A stretch of 49,984 bases of DNA from Aurantibacter aestuarii (GCF_003008425.1 NZ_PXOQ01000010.1:1-49984); one strand, 5' to 3'. Numbered from the stretch's first letter, positions 29,796 to 39,510 are shown. Notes: a model not told the origin generated them from the sequence alone. Made by a program: numbers and translations.

Positions 29796-31448
29796 TTATA
29801 TTGTATTTAAACCTAATTCTTTTAAATAAGTATTATGTTCCTCTCTACTTGCTTTTATTCTTTTTTCAATATCTACTATATTAGTGTTAACCTCTTTTAA
29901 GTCGATGATTGGTTGTGGTTTTGCTGTACTTACGTAACGTGATATATTTAGGTTGAAATCATTTTTTTCAATTTCTGCCATAGAGACTCTACGAGCAAAG
30001 CGCTCTATTTTTTCTGGTCTATTTTGATAAGTATCTACTATTTCTTGAATATCATTAGGCTCTTTAGGATTTATTACACCATCTACTGTTCCATCACGTA
30101 AAGTATTTTGACGTTTTTCTTTTTTATAATGCTCACTCGCATTTATAAACAAAACATCATCTTCTTTTTTACATTTTTTTATTACTAATATACATACAGG
30201 AATACCTGTTGAAAAGAATAGATTTGAAGGCAAACCAATTACTGTATCAATATTACCGTCTTTTAATAATTTTTCTCTAATACGTTGTTCTGCACCTCCT
30301 CTAAACAAAACACCGTGAGGCAAAATAATAGCCATTGTACCTTCATCACTTAAGAAGTGTAAACCATGTAATAAGAACGCAAAATCTGCTGCTGATTTAG
30401 GTGCTAAACCGTAATTTTTAAAACGAAAATTTTCACCCATTGCTTCAGATGCATCCCAACGTAAACTAAATGGTGGATTTGCTACAATGGCATCAAAAGT
30501 TGTTTTCTTAGCTGGATTCATTTCATTCAATAAATCCCATTCGTTTTTTAAGGTATCACCGTGAAATATTTCAAATTCTGAATCTTTTACTCCATGTAAC
30601 AACATATTCATACGTGCTAAGTTGTATGTTGTTATGTTTTTTTCTTGACCGTAAATTCTACTAATTGTACCGCCTCCTTTTTCTATTTTGTCTTTTACAT
30701 TTAAAAGTAAAGAACCTGAACCACAAGCAAAATCTAGTACTCTATTAAGTTTTTTCTTTTTCCCTGCTTTTGGGTTTTGACTATCTAAGGTTACAATTTC
30801 TGATAGGATTGTAGATAATTGTTGCGGCGTGTAAAACTCACCTGCCTTTTTTCCTGAACCTGCTGCAAATTCGCCAATTAAATACTCGTAAGCATCTCCT
30901 AGCGTATCACTATCTGTTGAAAAATCGGCAATACCTTCTGATATTTTTTGTATTATTTTACACAGTTTCTTATTTCTTTCTGTGTACGTTTTACCAAGCT
31001 TTTCTGAATCTAAATTGATTTCTGAGAATAACCCTTTAAAAGAACTTTCAAACGAATCATTTTCGATATGTTTAAACCCTTTTTGAAGGTCACGTAATAA
31101 ATCTTCATTTTGAGTACGCGCTAATTCCGAAATACTATTCCATAAATATTTAGGTTCTATAACATAATGTACTTTTCTACGCATTTGTTTTTCAAAAGGC
31201 TCTATATCATTTGGATTAGCTTCATACCAAACTGAAAGCGGTGTGCGTTTATCTTGTTCATCTAACTTAGGGTAATCTGAACCTAATTCTTTTTTTACTG
31301 AACCCTCATAATTATCTGATAAGTAACGTAAAAAGAGAAATGATAGCATATAATCACGAAAATCGTCTGCATTCATTGCTCCTCTTAAATCATTAGCTAT
31401 ATCCCAAAGTGCTTTTCCTAATTGTTCTTGTTTTTGTTTTGCTGTCAT
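29796..31448 (-). CDS. hsdM: Type I restriction-modification methyltransferase subunit
   Basis: 550 residues. HsdM N-terminal helical domain (ALWDIANDLRGAMNADDFRDYMLSFLFLRYLSD region), SAM-binding motif I DFACGSGSLL and catalytic NPPF (N6-adenine methyltransferase). Last gene of the four-gene operon; its ATG lies 2 bp after the stop of the ATPase gene. Adds protective N6-methyladenine at the HsdS-defined site and is part of the restriction complex. Confidence 0.95.
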   Translation of the reverse strand: MTAKQKQEQLGKALWDIANDLRGAMNADDFRDYMLSFLFLRYLSDNYEGSVKKELGSDYPKLDEQDKRTPLSVWYEANPNDIEPFEKQMRRKVHYVIEPKYLWNSISELARTQNEDLLRDLQKGFKHIENDSFESSFKGLFSEINLDSEKLGKTYTERNKKLCKIIQKISEGIADFSTDSDTLGDAYEYLIGEFAAGSGKKAGEFYTPQQLSTILSEIVTLDSQNPKAGKKKKLNRVLDFACGSGSLLLNVKDKIEKGGGTISRIYGQEKNITTYNLARMNMLLHGVKDSEFEIFHGDTLKNEWDLLNEMNPAKKTTFDAIVANPPFSLRWDASEAMGENFRFKNYGLAPKSAADFAFLLHGLHFLSDEGTMAIILPHGVLFRGGAEQRIREKLLKDGNIDTVIGLPSNLFFSTGIPVCILVIKKCKKEDDVLFINASEHYKKEKRQNTLRDGTVDGVINPKEPNDIQEIVDTYQNRPEKIERFARRVSMAEIEKNDFNLNISRYVSTAKPQPIIDLKEVNTNIVDIEKRIKASREEHNTYLKELGLNTI

Positions 31449-31450
31449 AA

Positions 31451-32806
31451 TTAATTTTGTTCTTCTGTAAGAGCTGGTATTATTACAGGATTAAACTGAT
31501 AATTTGTAATAAAATCTTTAAATATTTGTTTGAAATATTTTTTGTTTTCTGGCAACATTTCTCTTGGTTCATATAAAGAATAATTACCGTGACTTAATAT
31601 ATTTACCATTCTTGTATAAAGAACTTTATCTTCATCATCTTCTAGTGGTCTAATACAATCAGAAAAGAATTTAAAGCCGTGAAATGAAGCTGTCTTTTCT
31701 AATACACTTCTTAATATATTAAAATGATATGTGTACAATACCCCTGACTCAATTGCGTTACGCAAGTCTTTTATCAATGAAACGTGATGAAAAAAAGGTG
31801 TGTCTGTTGTATTGGTTAATGTATAATTTGACTCACCAAGTTTACTTAAAAAATATCTATTAGCCTTCTTTAATTCATTACACATTACATTAAAAAACAA
31901 GGTGTGATGTGAAGAAATTATTGTTTTAATATTATTTCCTTCCTTTTTAAGCATCTGAGATAAATGACTTGCTACAGCAATAGTATTATTATCGTCTAAT
32001 GAAGAAATAGGATCATCAATGTAAATATATTTCACCCAATTATAATTTTCCTCTCCATCAATTGCTAATTGACAAATAGCTAAGAAAAAACACCAAATAA
32101 ATATATTTTCCTCACCTCTTGATACTTTAATAAATTCAATATTTTCAGCAGTACCATCAACTATTTCTTCACGTATAAATTTAACAGCCCAATACAAATT
32201 ATCATCATTTTCGTCTGCTTTTTCGTAATCAAATAGAGTTAAAAAATTAAAGTCAGCATATCTATTTAATAAAACACGTATTTTATTATCAATATCTAGT
32301 GTTTCAATTAGTCTTTTACCATCAGAACTTGAAACATCTCTACTACCAAAAAACTCTGAATGCTTATTCAAAAGTAAAACTCTTTGTTCATCTTTATCCA
32401 AATCATTATCCCAAGTAAATAAATCTTCTGTAAACGCATTAAAGTATAAAGTGTCAGCATTACCATTTTTTTTAGCTTCGTCTTTAAAACTCATTGATAA
32501 TCTGGTTTTACCTGTACCATTATAAGCAAAAAACAAAAAGTATTTATTTTCAAGAGTTCTAATATATCGACTTATTTCATCTAAAGATTCAAAAGGTAAA
32601 AAACCTACAGATTTAAGGATAAAAATAATATTAGCTATCTCTTCGTCAGTTAAATCATCTTTTAAATTGTAAACTAACTCTTGATTATCATAAACATAAT
32701 TTGCTTCTAAAATCACTTTATAAAAACGGTCAAACTCCTTTTTATTTGGCTTGTTAAAAATGCTTTTTTGATAAACCTCTTTTTCTATTTGCTGTATTGC
32801 TTCCAT
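31451..32806 (-). CDS. PrrC/RloC-like AAA (ABC-type) ATPase, putative anticodon nuclease
   Basis: About 451 residues from ATG 32806 (the frame extends to a TTG at 32818, but the ATG sits 2 bp after the hsdS stop). Walker A NGTGKT (96-101), signature-like SRGEEN (229-234), Walker B YIYIDDPISSLDD (260-272), an H-loop ISSHHTL, then a helical C-terminus. There, R366-x3-E370 and R399-x6-H406 (RMVNILSH) match the Arg-Glu-His pattern and Rx4-6H signature of the HEPN-type anticodon nuclease domain of PrrC (396 residues, also encoded inside a type I hsd operon). Likely a latent tRNA-cutting backup triggered when phage blocks restriction. Function inferred. Confidence 0.7.
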   Translation of the reverse strand: MEAIQQIEKEVYQKSIFNKPNKKEFDRFYKVILEANYVYDNQELVYNLKDDLTDEEIANIIFILKSVGFLPFESLDEISRYIRTLENKYFLFFAYNGTGKTRLSMSFKDEAKKNGNADTLYFNAFTEDLFTWDNDLDKDEQRVLLLNKHSEFFGSRDVSSSDGKRLIETLDIDNKIRVLLNRYADFNFLTLFDYEKADENDDNLYWAVKFIREEIVDGTAENIEFIKVSRGEENIFIWCFFLAICQLAIDGEENYNWVKYIYIDDPISSLDDNNTIAVASHLSQMLKKEGNNIKTIISSHHTLFFNVMCNELKKANRYFLSKLGESNYTLTNTTDTPFFHHVSLIKDLRNAIESGVLYTYHFNILRSVLEKTASFHGFKFFSDCIRPLEDDEDKVLYTRMVNILSHGNYSLYEPREMLPENKKYFKQIFKDFITNYQFNPVIIPALTEEQN

Positions 32807-32808
32807 AA

Positions 32809-33972
32809 TTATAAACAATTTACATTAGGAAACAATTGCTGCATCAAACCTTTTTTGTGATTTTTCAAGTTTTTTATTTTTATTTTTTGTGCTTTTATTA
32901 AATCATCCGCACTAGAAAAACAATCAGCAATTTTTTGTTGTTCTTTAGGGTCTTTTGGTTTTAAAATATCAAGTTTAGAGTAGACAGAAATCCAATGCCT
33001 TTTATGTGTACTTACTTCAAATTTTAAGTTTTGAATAGTCTCAAATAAAAATTTAATATTATTATCTCCTTTAGATAACAAAATTTTCATTGCTGAAGAT
33101 TTAGCTTTAAAAGGAAAATCTACAAACTTTGTTGCTGTTGTGAAATCATCAAAAATAATAATAGGAAGATTTTTATTAAATATACCTTCCTGCTCATTTG
33201 TATAACCCAAAATAAAAGTTTTACCTGCTGTTAATACAGGTGTTTCAAACTTATCATCATAATCAGTACTACTAACCAAATAAGGTGTAGGCTGTAAATA
33301 ATCAAGACAATTTCCTAAAGTTGTTTCAATCCAATCTCCATCATTTTTAAACTCTGGAAAACGGTATAGTGGTTTGGTTTCTCCTTTAGCAGGAAATAAC
33401 TGTTGTAACAAGCCTTTTTTATGGTCTTTTAGTAGTTCTAGTTTTTCGGTTTCTGCTGTTATTAGATTATCTAATGAAGATAAACAATTGGCTATTTTTT
33501 GTTGTTCTTTTGGGTCTTTTGCAAGAGGGATTCTTATTCTTTCTAAGTTTTTTCTATTTAACTTGGGTTGTGCTTTACCAGTTAAATATTCTTCAATACT
33601 TTTCGAATTGATATATTTCTGAACTAGAATTTCTGTTGATTTGTTTTCAAACTTGAGAACGTGTGCGTGATTATTTACCCAAGTTTTACCAGAGATTGAA
33701 TATGCTATTGGGTAATTTCTATCCAGTAAATTAGCACCATCTTCAGAAATTAATAATAATTCTTCATCAAAGATGAAATCTTTTACATAATCAATAACTC
33801 CAGATGCACCATAATAAGGAATATCACCTTTTTCTCTTTTATTACTTGTTATCGGTATTCTTCTGTTGCTTAAATTATCGGCTAACGAACCCAAATTTTC
33901 AATCGTCCATTCATTTTTAAAATCAGGAAAACGTAATACAGGTAAAATATTATCTTTTTTTTCTTTATTCAT
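32809..33972 (-). CDS. hsdS: Type I restriction specificity subunit
   Basis: 387 residues with two target-recognition domains (about 12-165 and 200-345), each opening with LRFPDF/YRFPEF-like words and each closing with a conserved coiled-coil repeat: DPKEQQKIANCLSSLDNLI...HKKGLLQQLFP and DPKEQQKIADCFSSADDLI...HKKGLMQQLFP. It sets the bipartite recognition sequence. The start overlaps the hsdR stop by 8 bp; the stop is 2 bp before the ATPase ATG. The long DNA-level similarity of the repeats allows domain shuffling. Confidence 0.95.
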   Translation of the reverse strand: MNKEKKDNILPVLRFPDFKNEWTIENLGSLADNLSNRRIPITSNKREKGDIPYYGASGVIDYVKDFIFDEELLLISEDGANLLDRNYPIAYSISGKTWVNNHAHVLKFENKSTEILVQKYINSKSIEEYLTGKAQPKLNRKNLERIRIPLAKDPKEQQKIANCLSSLDNLITAETEKLELLKDHKKGLLQQLFPAKGETKPLYRFPEFKNDGDWIETTLGNCLDYLQPTPYLVSSTDYDDKFETPVLTAGKTFILGYTNEQEGIFNKNLPIIIFDDFTTATKFVDFPFKAKSSAMKILLSKGDNNIKFLFETIQNLKFEVSTHKRHWISVYSKLDILKPKDPKEQQKIADCFSSADDLIKAQKIKIKNLKNHKKGLMQQLFPNVNCL

Positions 33973-36925
33973 AAGCGTTTAATCCTGCTATTTCACGCCC
34001 TTGGGCTAATTTATTTAATAATGGGACTAAGTCTTCCATTAAAGACAATTCTTTTACTCTTCGGTCTTTCCAACCTAATTCTAAAGGTTCTAATAAATCG
34101 GTTAGTTTTTCACCATCAAAAATCATACGGTTCATAATTTCATTTATAAAATCATTTAGACTTTCTTCTGTGAGATTGTGCTTATCTGCAATAGTTTGTA
34201 TTTCTTTTGCTGATTTTTCATCTTTAAATTTTTGATACCCCTGACGTATGTCTTTTTCATCTAAACCATTACCAACCTCTAAAGTATTTATGTAAGCAAT
34301 AATATCTTCACGTTCGTCCATTAAATTGGAACTAGAACCTAATAGATTTATTAATTCTTCACGTGTCATTTTATGCTTAGTCGGTTTGTCTTGAGTGTAT
34401 TTTGCTATTAAACCAATGATATAATCATAATCTATCACCGCAGAAGAAAATAATACAAATTCAAAATCTAATTGCTGTACATCTTCTGGTACTTTATCTC
34501 CTTGTTTGTTTTGTGCTGCTTGTAAACGTTTAGCTGTATCTATATATACTGATTTAAATGAACGCAAATCGTCTGTTGGTAATAATGCTTCAATCACTTC
34601 AGTTTGTTCTTCTTCTAAATCTGTATATTGGTCTAGTTGTGTTTTGTAACGTTGTATTTCTTTAAAGGCATTTATAAAACCTGCACGTGCTTCATCTCCT
34701 TTTAAATTACTTACTTCTGAAGGCGAACAGTCTAGTCCTTTAGCCTCCATAAATTGGTTTAATTGTTCTACTGCCTCTTTATATTTTTCTATTACTTTAG
34801 GCGCTGCATCTACCAACCAAATTTCTTTAGCCTTTTCTATTTTAGCTCCAGAGAAACGCATCATTGCTTTATTAACGTCTTCTTCTTGGTCTCTAAACAC
34901 TAAAATATTACCATAAGGCTTTGTATCATTTATAACTCTATTAGTACGAGAATAGGCTTGTATTAAACCGTGATACTTTAAATTTTTATCCACATACAAC
35001 GTATTTAAATACTTAGAATCAAAACCAGTTAGTAACATATCTACTACTATCATCACATCAATTTTACTTTTGTGAGGATAATCTGCATTTGTATATTTTT
35101 GGTCTTTTATACGTTGCTGAACATCTTGATAATATAAATCGAAATCTGCTATTCTATGGTTTGTATTGTATTGCTTATTGTAATCTGCAATAATAGTAGC
35201 TAAAGCTTCTTTCTTTTTATTAGGTTCTACTGCATTATCTGCTTTTTCTTGCGGTAAATCCTCTTGTAATTGCTGAACATCTTTATTGCCTTCTGCTGGT
35301 GGTGAAAATACACAGGCTATTTGTAAAGGCTTATAATCTTCATCTTCGGCTAATTTTTCTGATTGTAGTTTTTTAAACGTTTGGTAATACTGAATAGCAT
35401 CATTTATAGAAGCAGTAGCCAATACTGCATTGAAACGCTTGTAATGTGTTGCTTTATCGTGTTTCTCTAATATCGCTTTTGTAACCGCTAACTTATGTAA
35501 ATCATCACCTACCGTTACTTTTTCTTCTGGTTTAAAATAGTCGATATGAAAACGTAATACATTTTTATCTTCTATTGCATTGGTAATGGTATATGCGTGT
35601 AATTCTTTTTGAAAAACATCTTCTGTAGTTTTGTAAGATGCTGTTTCTCCTTCAATAGTTTTATAAGTTGCATTTTCTTCAAAAATAGGTGTTCCTGTAA
35701 ACCCAAATAGTTGTGCTTTTGGAAAGAACTCTACAATAGCTTTATGGTTTTCTCCAAACTGTGAACGGTGGCACTCATCAAAAATAAATACTACTCGCTT
35801 ATCTTTTAAAGGTTCTAAATGTTCTATATAATTTTTATCGTTTTTAGTATCTAACGCTAAACCTAATTTTTGAATGGTTGTAACAATTACTTTATCTGCG
35901 TAATCTGTAGACAACATTCTTTTTACCAATGTTTTTGTATTGGTGTTTTCTTCTACACTACCTTCTTGAAATTTATTAAATTCTTCCCTAGTCTGTCTAT
36001 CTAAATCTTTTCTATCGACTACAAACAAACATTTTTCAATATCATCATTATCTTTTAAAAGTGTAGAAGCCTTAAAAGAAGTTAGCGTTTTACCACTTCC
36101 TGTAGTATGCCAAATATATCCGTTTCCTCTATCTTGCTCTATACAATCTACAATAGCCTTTACTGCATATATTTGATATGGTCGCATTACCAATATTTTC
36201 TGTTCGGTTTCTACTAAAACCATATAGCGACTAATCATTTCACCTAACGTACATTTGGATAAAAATTTATCTGTAAAATCGTCTAAGTGGTTTATTTTAG
36301 AATTGTCTTCTTTTGCTAAAGTATAGACAGGTAAAAACTGCTCATCTGCATTAAAAGCAAAATGTTTGTTGTTATTGTTAGAAAAATAAAAGGTTCTGGT
36401 TTTATTACTGACTATGAACAATTGCATAAAGCACATCAACGAGTTGGTATAACCGTTTCCTATATCATTTTTATAGTCAACTATTTGTTGCATTGCACGA
36501 TTAGGACTAATTTCTAAGGTTTTTAGTTCTATTTGTACAACGGGAACACCATTTATTAATAAAACAACATCGTATCTATGATTGCTACTTTCTGTATTCA
36601 TACGAAGCTGATTAATAACTTCATATTCATTTTTACACCAATCTTTTATATTAACTAAGGTGTAATGTAAAGGTGTATCATCCTCTCTAATAAATGTATT
36701 TCTTTTTCTTAAATGATTAGAAGATTTAAATACATCTGGATTTATGATTTCAGTTAGTAATTTCTCAAATTCAGTATCTGTTAACTTAACCCTATTCAAC
36801 GCTTCAAACTTTTCTCTAAAGTTTAACTCTAAAGCTTCTTTAGTTCTTATATCTGTACGATAATTATATTTTAAATCAGATAATCTTTTGATTAATTCTT
36901 CTTCTATTTGCTGTTCTTTTGTCAT
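33965..36925 (-). CDS. hsdR: Type I restriction endonuclease/translocase subunit
   Basis: 986 residues. PD-(D/E)xK nuclease with Asp119, Glu133 and Lys135 (VVQIELKT); SF2 helicase with Walker A TGSGKT (275-280) and DECH (383-386); GFTGTP motif III; helicase C domain with SRTNRV; helical C-terminus that docks on HsdS/HsdM. First gene of the operon hsdR-hsdS-ATPase-hsdM, in which all junctions overlap or nearly touch, so expression is coupled. Intact at every motif I can check. Confidence 0.95.
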   Translation of the reverse strand: MTKEQQIEEELIKRLSDLKYNYRTDIRTKEALELNFREKFEALNRVKLTDTEFEKLLTEIINPDVFKSSNHLRKRNTFIREDDTPLHYTLVNIKDWCKNEYEVINQLRMNTESSNHRYDVVLLINGVPVVQIELKTLEISPNRAMQQIVDYKNDIGNGYTNSLMCFMQLFIVSNKTRTFYFSNNNNKHFAFNADEQFLPVYTLAKEDNSKINHLDDFTDKFLSKCTLGEMISRYMVLVETEQKILVMRPYQIYAVKAIVDCIEQDRGNGYIWHTTGSGKTLTSFKASTLLKDNDDIEKCLFVVDRKDLDRQTREEFNKFQEGSVEENTNTKTLVKRMLSTDYADKVIVTTIQKLGLALDTKNDKNYIEHLEPLKDKRVVFIFDECHRSQFGENHKAIVEFFPKAQLFGFTGTPIFEENATYKTIEGETASYKTTEDVFQKELHAYTITNAIEDKNVLRFHIDYFKPEEKVTVGDDLHKLAVTKAILEKHDKATHYKRFNAVLATASINDAIQYYQTFKKLQSEKLAEDEDYKPLQIACVFSPPAEGNKDVQQLQEDLPQEKADNAVEPNKKKEALATIIADYNKQYNTNHRIADFDLYYQDVQQRIKDQKYTNADYPHKSKIDVMIVVDMLLTGFDSKYLNTLYVDKNLKYHGLIQAYSRTNRVINDTKPYGNILVFRDQEEDVNKAMMRFSGAKIEKAKEIWLVDAAPKVIEKYKEAVEQLNQFMEAKGLDCSPSEVSNLKGDEARAGFINAFKEIQRYKTQLDQYTDLEEEQTEVIEALLPTDDLRSFKSVYIDTAKRLQAAQNKQGDKVPEDVQQLDFEFVLFSSAVIDYDYIIGLIAKYTQDKPTKHKMTREELINLLGSSSNLMDEREDIIAYINTLEVGNGLDEKDIRQGYQKFKDEKSAKEIQTIADKHNLTEESLNDFINEIMNRMIFDGEKLTDLLEPLELGWKDRRVKELSLMEDLVPLLNKLAQGREIAGLNAYE

Positions 36926-36943
36926 AAAATATAAATAGAATTA

Positions 36944-36985
36944 CATTCTTTATTCTCTACAATATTTTGGAGAATCAAAAGAATG
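36944..36985 (-). promoter_or_regulatory. Dyad in the hsdR leader
   Basis: Arms CATTCTTTATTCTC and GAGAATCAAAAGAATG are reverse complements apart from a 2-nt bulge, with a 12-nt loop, 19 bp upstream of the hsdR ATG. It could be an operator or an attenuating hairpin. A -7 type box on the minus strand (TAGATTTG) lies at 37026-37033 without a clear -33 element. Confidence 0.5.
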
Positions 36986-37137
36986 TTTTATAAAAAGATA
37001 AATATAGGATATAAAAAGACTTATTCAAATCTAATACTACAATTAACTCTACTTAGTTTGAGTCATTTTATTAAATTTCAGCTCTTCATTTAAAATGGTT
37101 GTTCATTTACTAAAAGACTATATTAAATTGAAACTAT

Positions 37138-37193
37138 GGTTGTTGGTTGTTGGTTGTTGGTTGTTGGTTGTTGGTTGTTGGTTGTTGGTTGTT
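37138..37193 (+). repeat. Heptanucleotide microsatellite, 8 copies of GGTTGTT
   Basis: Eight perfect GGTTGTT units (56 bp), with no interruption, in the 472-bp gap between the hsdR ATG and the HTH gene. It starts 213 bp upstream of the hsdR start. Perfect short tandem repeats like this are prone to slipped-strand copy-number change. The rest of the gap 36926-37397 shows no gene. Confidence 0.95.
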
Positions 37194-37397
37194 TAAATAT
37201 AATAGCTTACAACCATATAAATAAAAAAAATGAGCTAATTCCTTACACACAGGCTAGAATTGCCATAGGTGGAATTAACTCATCATATAGCAAAATTATT
37301 AAATATAATTAGCAAAAATTTTACTATTTACACTTTAAACTCTTGTTGTTGAGTGGATTAGTTGAAATGTTAGTTATCAAATGAAATTTCAAACAAT

Positions 37398-37700
37398 TTA
37401 GATTCCCATTAAATATTTATTTACTCTAATATTTAATTCTCTTGTTGAGGATTTTTTCCCTTCCATCAACCACTCTTCTATTTCATTTTTATAAAAATAA
37501 AGTTTTCTTCCTTTTTTAATATAGGGTATTAAATTTCTATGCGTATAACCATAGATTGTTGGTACGGTTAATTTTAAAAAATCGGCAACTTCTTTAATTG
37601 TCAACAACTCTTTTTTTTCAATTTCATTAACTTTTATTTTGTTTATTAATACTTCTATTTCATCAAGTCTGTTCATTATTATTTCAAAGGGATTTTCCAT
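37398..37700 (-). CDS. Excisionase-like HTH DNA-binding protein
   Basis: 100 residues from ATG 37700. A helical N-terminus is followed by a MerR/excisionase-type winged HTH (about 31-80): LLTIKEVADFLKLTVPTIYGYTHRNLIPYIKKGRKLYFYKNEIEEWL region. Such small proteins adjoin tyrosine integrases in Bacteroidota islands and act as recombination directionality factors. It lies 0.7 kb downstream of the integrase on the same strand, with the GGTTACC repeat field between them. Confidence 0.8.
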   Translation of the reverse strand: MENPFEIIMNRLDEIEVLINKIKVNEIEKKELLTIKEVADFLKLTVPTIYGYTHRNLIPYIKKGRKLYFYKNEIEEWLMEGKKSSTRELNIRVNKYLMGI

Positions 37701-37923
37701 AATTTTTAAGGTATTTTAGAATTAAACATCAATTTATAGTTTAAACTAATATCACACCTAAAATTTCACAACATACTTCTATAATTAAACTCCAGAATTG
37801 TATTCCAACACTAATAGAAGTAAAATCATTTGGTTTAAACAAAGTTATTCAGGAAAACCAAATGACCTTTAAAACCAAAAAATATAAAAATTAACTTGTG
37901 ATTAGGAAAAATTAAAATAGAGG

Positions 37924-38418
37924 AAAATTGTAGTTTTTGTTCGTTTTTAGTGCTGGTTACCAAACTTTATTTAAATTGTTACCGTCTGGAAACCAACGGT
38001 AACTCATCTTGGTAACCACCTTATTTAACTGTTTTTCAATAGTTTACACATGGAGGTTACCAAGTTACCAAAAAAATAGAATTTTAATTTCTAAATTAAT
38101 TTATTTTAATTTATTTCCACTTTTCAAAAATTTTCATTCGACTATAAAATTATTTTTGGAATGTAAGAAAACAATATAAAATTGTTGGTTTTGTTTGTTT
38201 TGAGTACTGGTTACCAAACTTTATTTAAAATGTTACCGTCTGGAAACCTATGGTAACCCCTCTTGGTAACCGTGATAATTTACTGTTTTTCAATGTTTTA
38301 CGTATACAGGTTACCAAGTTACCAAAAAAATAGAATTTCAATTTCTAAATTAATTTTTTTAATTTATTTCAGCATTTCTAATATTCTCATTCGCTTTTAA
38401 AATTTCTTTTGGAGTGTA
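37924..38418 (-). repeat. Tandem duplication of about 245 bp including an integrase 3' end
   Basis: Copy A (37924-38165) and copy B (38178-38418) align along their whole length with an offset of 254 bp. Both contain CTGGTTACCAAACTTTATTT, several GGTAACC/GGTTACC, and GTTACCAAGTTACCAA (38056-38071, 38310-38325). Copy B runs into the last 20 codons of the intact integrase; copy A ends in a decayed version of the same codons. The rest of 37701-37923 is AT-rich without visible features. Confidence 0.85.
38104..38165 (-). pseudogene. Remnant of an integrase C-terminus
   Basis: On the minus strand this reads YIPKIIL*SNENF*KVEIN*, clearly related to AYTPKEILKANENIRNAEIN at the end of the intact integrase, but with two internal stops. 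It begins at the position of the catalytic Tyr. It is therefore the tail of a second, lost or displaced integrase. Confidence 0.75.
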
Positions 38419-39510
38419 TGCATCAGTTTGCAAACTACTATGATGACGAGCTTGATCTCGAACCGAAATTAATGGAACTCCAGCTTTTAATAAATTGGTA
38501 ATTCCAGTATCTTTTAAACTATACCATTGGTATTTATTTTCCAATTTAAAATTTGACCTCATTTTATCCCATTCATCACTAATTTTTTTTGGTTTTAATT
38601 GAGTTTTACCAACATCAAAATTTGAACTAAATAAATAATCTGTTTGTTTTGCATTTTTTAAATGTTCTACCAAAATTGGAATTAAAGCATCTGGAATCGT
38701 AACAGGCTGACTTTTTTTGTTTTTGGCAGTTTCTTTATCAACGTAAATAATACCATTTTTTAATACTATATCGCTAACCTTTAATTTTGTCATTTCTGTC
38801 CTACGGATTAAACAATAATAACAAGTCAAACACATGACATAATAACCGTAATTAAGTTTTTTTAAATATTTAAATATTTCTTTACGTAAGTCATCAGGAA
38901 TAACCACTCTAGTTTTTGTTTTAGTAGTCATGGTTTCAATTCTTAAACAAGGATTTTTACTTATATAACTATTTCTAATAAGCCAATCACTAAACGTTTT
39001 TATAAAATGGAGATAATTATTTCTTGTTCTAGCTGAATTTTCACGGTCATAATAGATTACATCTAAGAATTCATTTACAAAATCCGCATCAAATTTCACA
39101 ACAAACATATTTTCATTTCCACATTCAATAATATAATTGTTGATGTTATTTAAGAATGAACGATAAGATCTTAAAGTATCTATTCTCTTATCTCCATTTT
39201 TCACTTCAATTTCAATACGTTTTATAAATATTTTAGAAACATCTATAAACTTATTAAATCCTTTATGCTCAGTTTCATTAATAAAAGGATTAAAGCCTCG
39301 CTCTAGTCTTTTATTCAACTCAACAATCATTCTTCGAGCAATTTTACGTCTTTCCGTCTTGTTTTTTAGAGGTTTTACGCGCACTTGCTTACGCTCAAGC
39401 TTTTCTGTAAAAGGGTTTTTTACGTAGTAAACAATTTCCCAGCGTTTGTTTTCTTTTAATTCAGCTGGTAAGTAGTCAATTAAACAAATCTTTTTTTGAG
39501 AAGTTTCCAT
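38359..39510 (-). CDS. Tyrosine integrase of the genomic island
   Basis: About 383 residues from ATG 39510 (the frame extends to a TTG at 39525). An N-terminal arm-binding region rich in Lys/Arg, a SAM-like core-binding domain (about 80-190) and a catalytic domain: Arg in CLIRRTEM, Lys in DKETAKNKKS, SLKDTGIT in place of HxxR, RHHSS, and the nucleophile Tyr365 in TDAYTPKE. This is the Bacteroidota phage-type integrase layout. It lies about 125 bp from the right att repeat, the usual position. The 3' end is duplicated downstream in decayed form. Confidence 0.9.
   Translation of the reverse strand: METSQKKICLIDYLPAELKENKRWEIVYYVKNPFTEKLERKQVRVKPLKNKTERRKIARRMIVELNKRLERGFNPFINETEHKGFNKFIDVSKIFIKRIEIEVKNGDKRIDTLRSYRSFLNNINNYIIECGNENMFVVKFDADFVNEFLDVIYYDRENSARTRNNYLHFIKTFSDWLIRNSYISKNPCLRIETMTTKTKTRVVIPDDLRKEIFKYLKKLNYGYYVMCLTCYYCLIRRTEMTKLKVSDIVLKNGIIYVDKETAKNKKSQPVTIPDALIPILVEHLKNAKQTDYLFSSNFDVGKTQLKPKKISDEWDKMRSNFKLENKYQWYSLKDTGITNLLKAGVPLISVRDQARHHSSLQTDAYTPKEILKANENIRNAEIN

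Noticed and set aside
37138-37193. CRISPR-like array
   Set aside because: Repeats are 7 bp and contiguous with no spacers; it is a microsatellite. No Cas genes are nearby.
20922-38325. Composite transposon based on the inverted TTGGTAAC repeats
   Set aside because: No transposase is present, the repeats are not at the ends, and the 20-bp tRNA-derived direct repeat with a tyrosine integrase explains the boundaries better.
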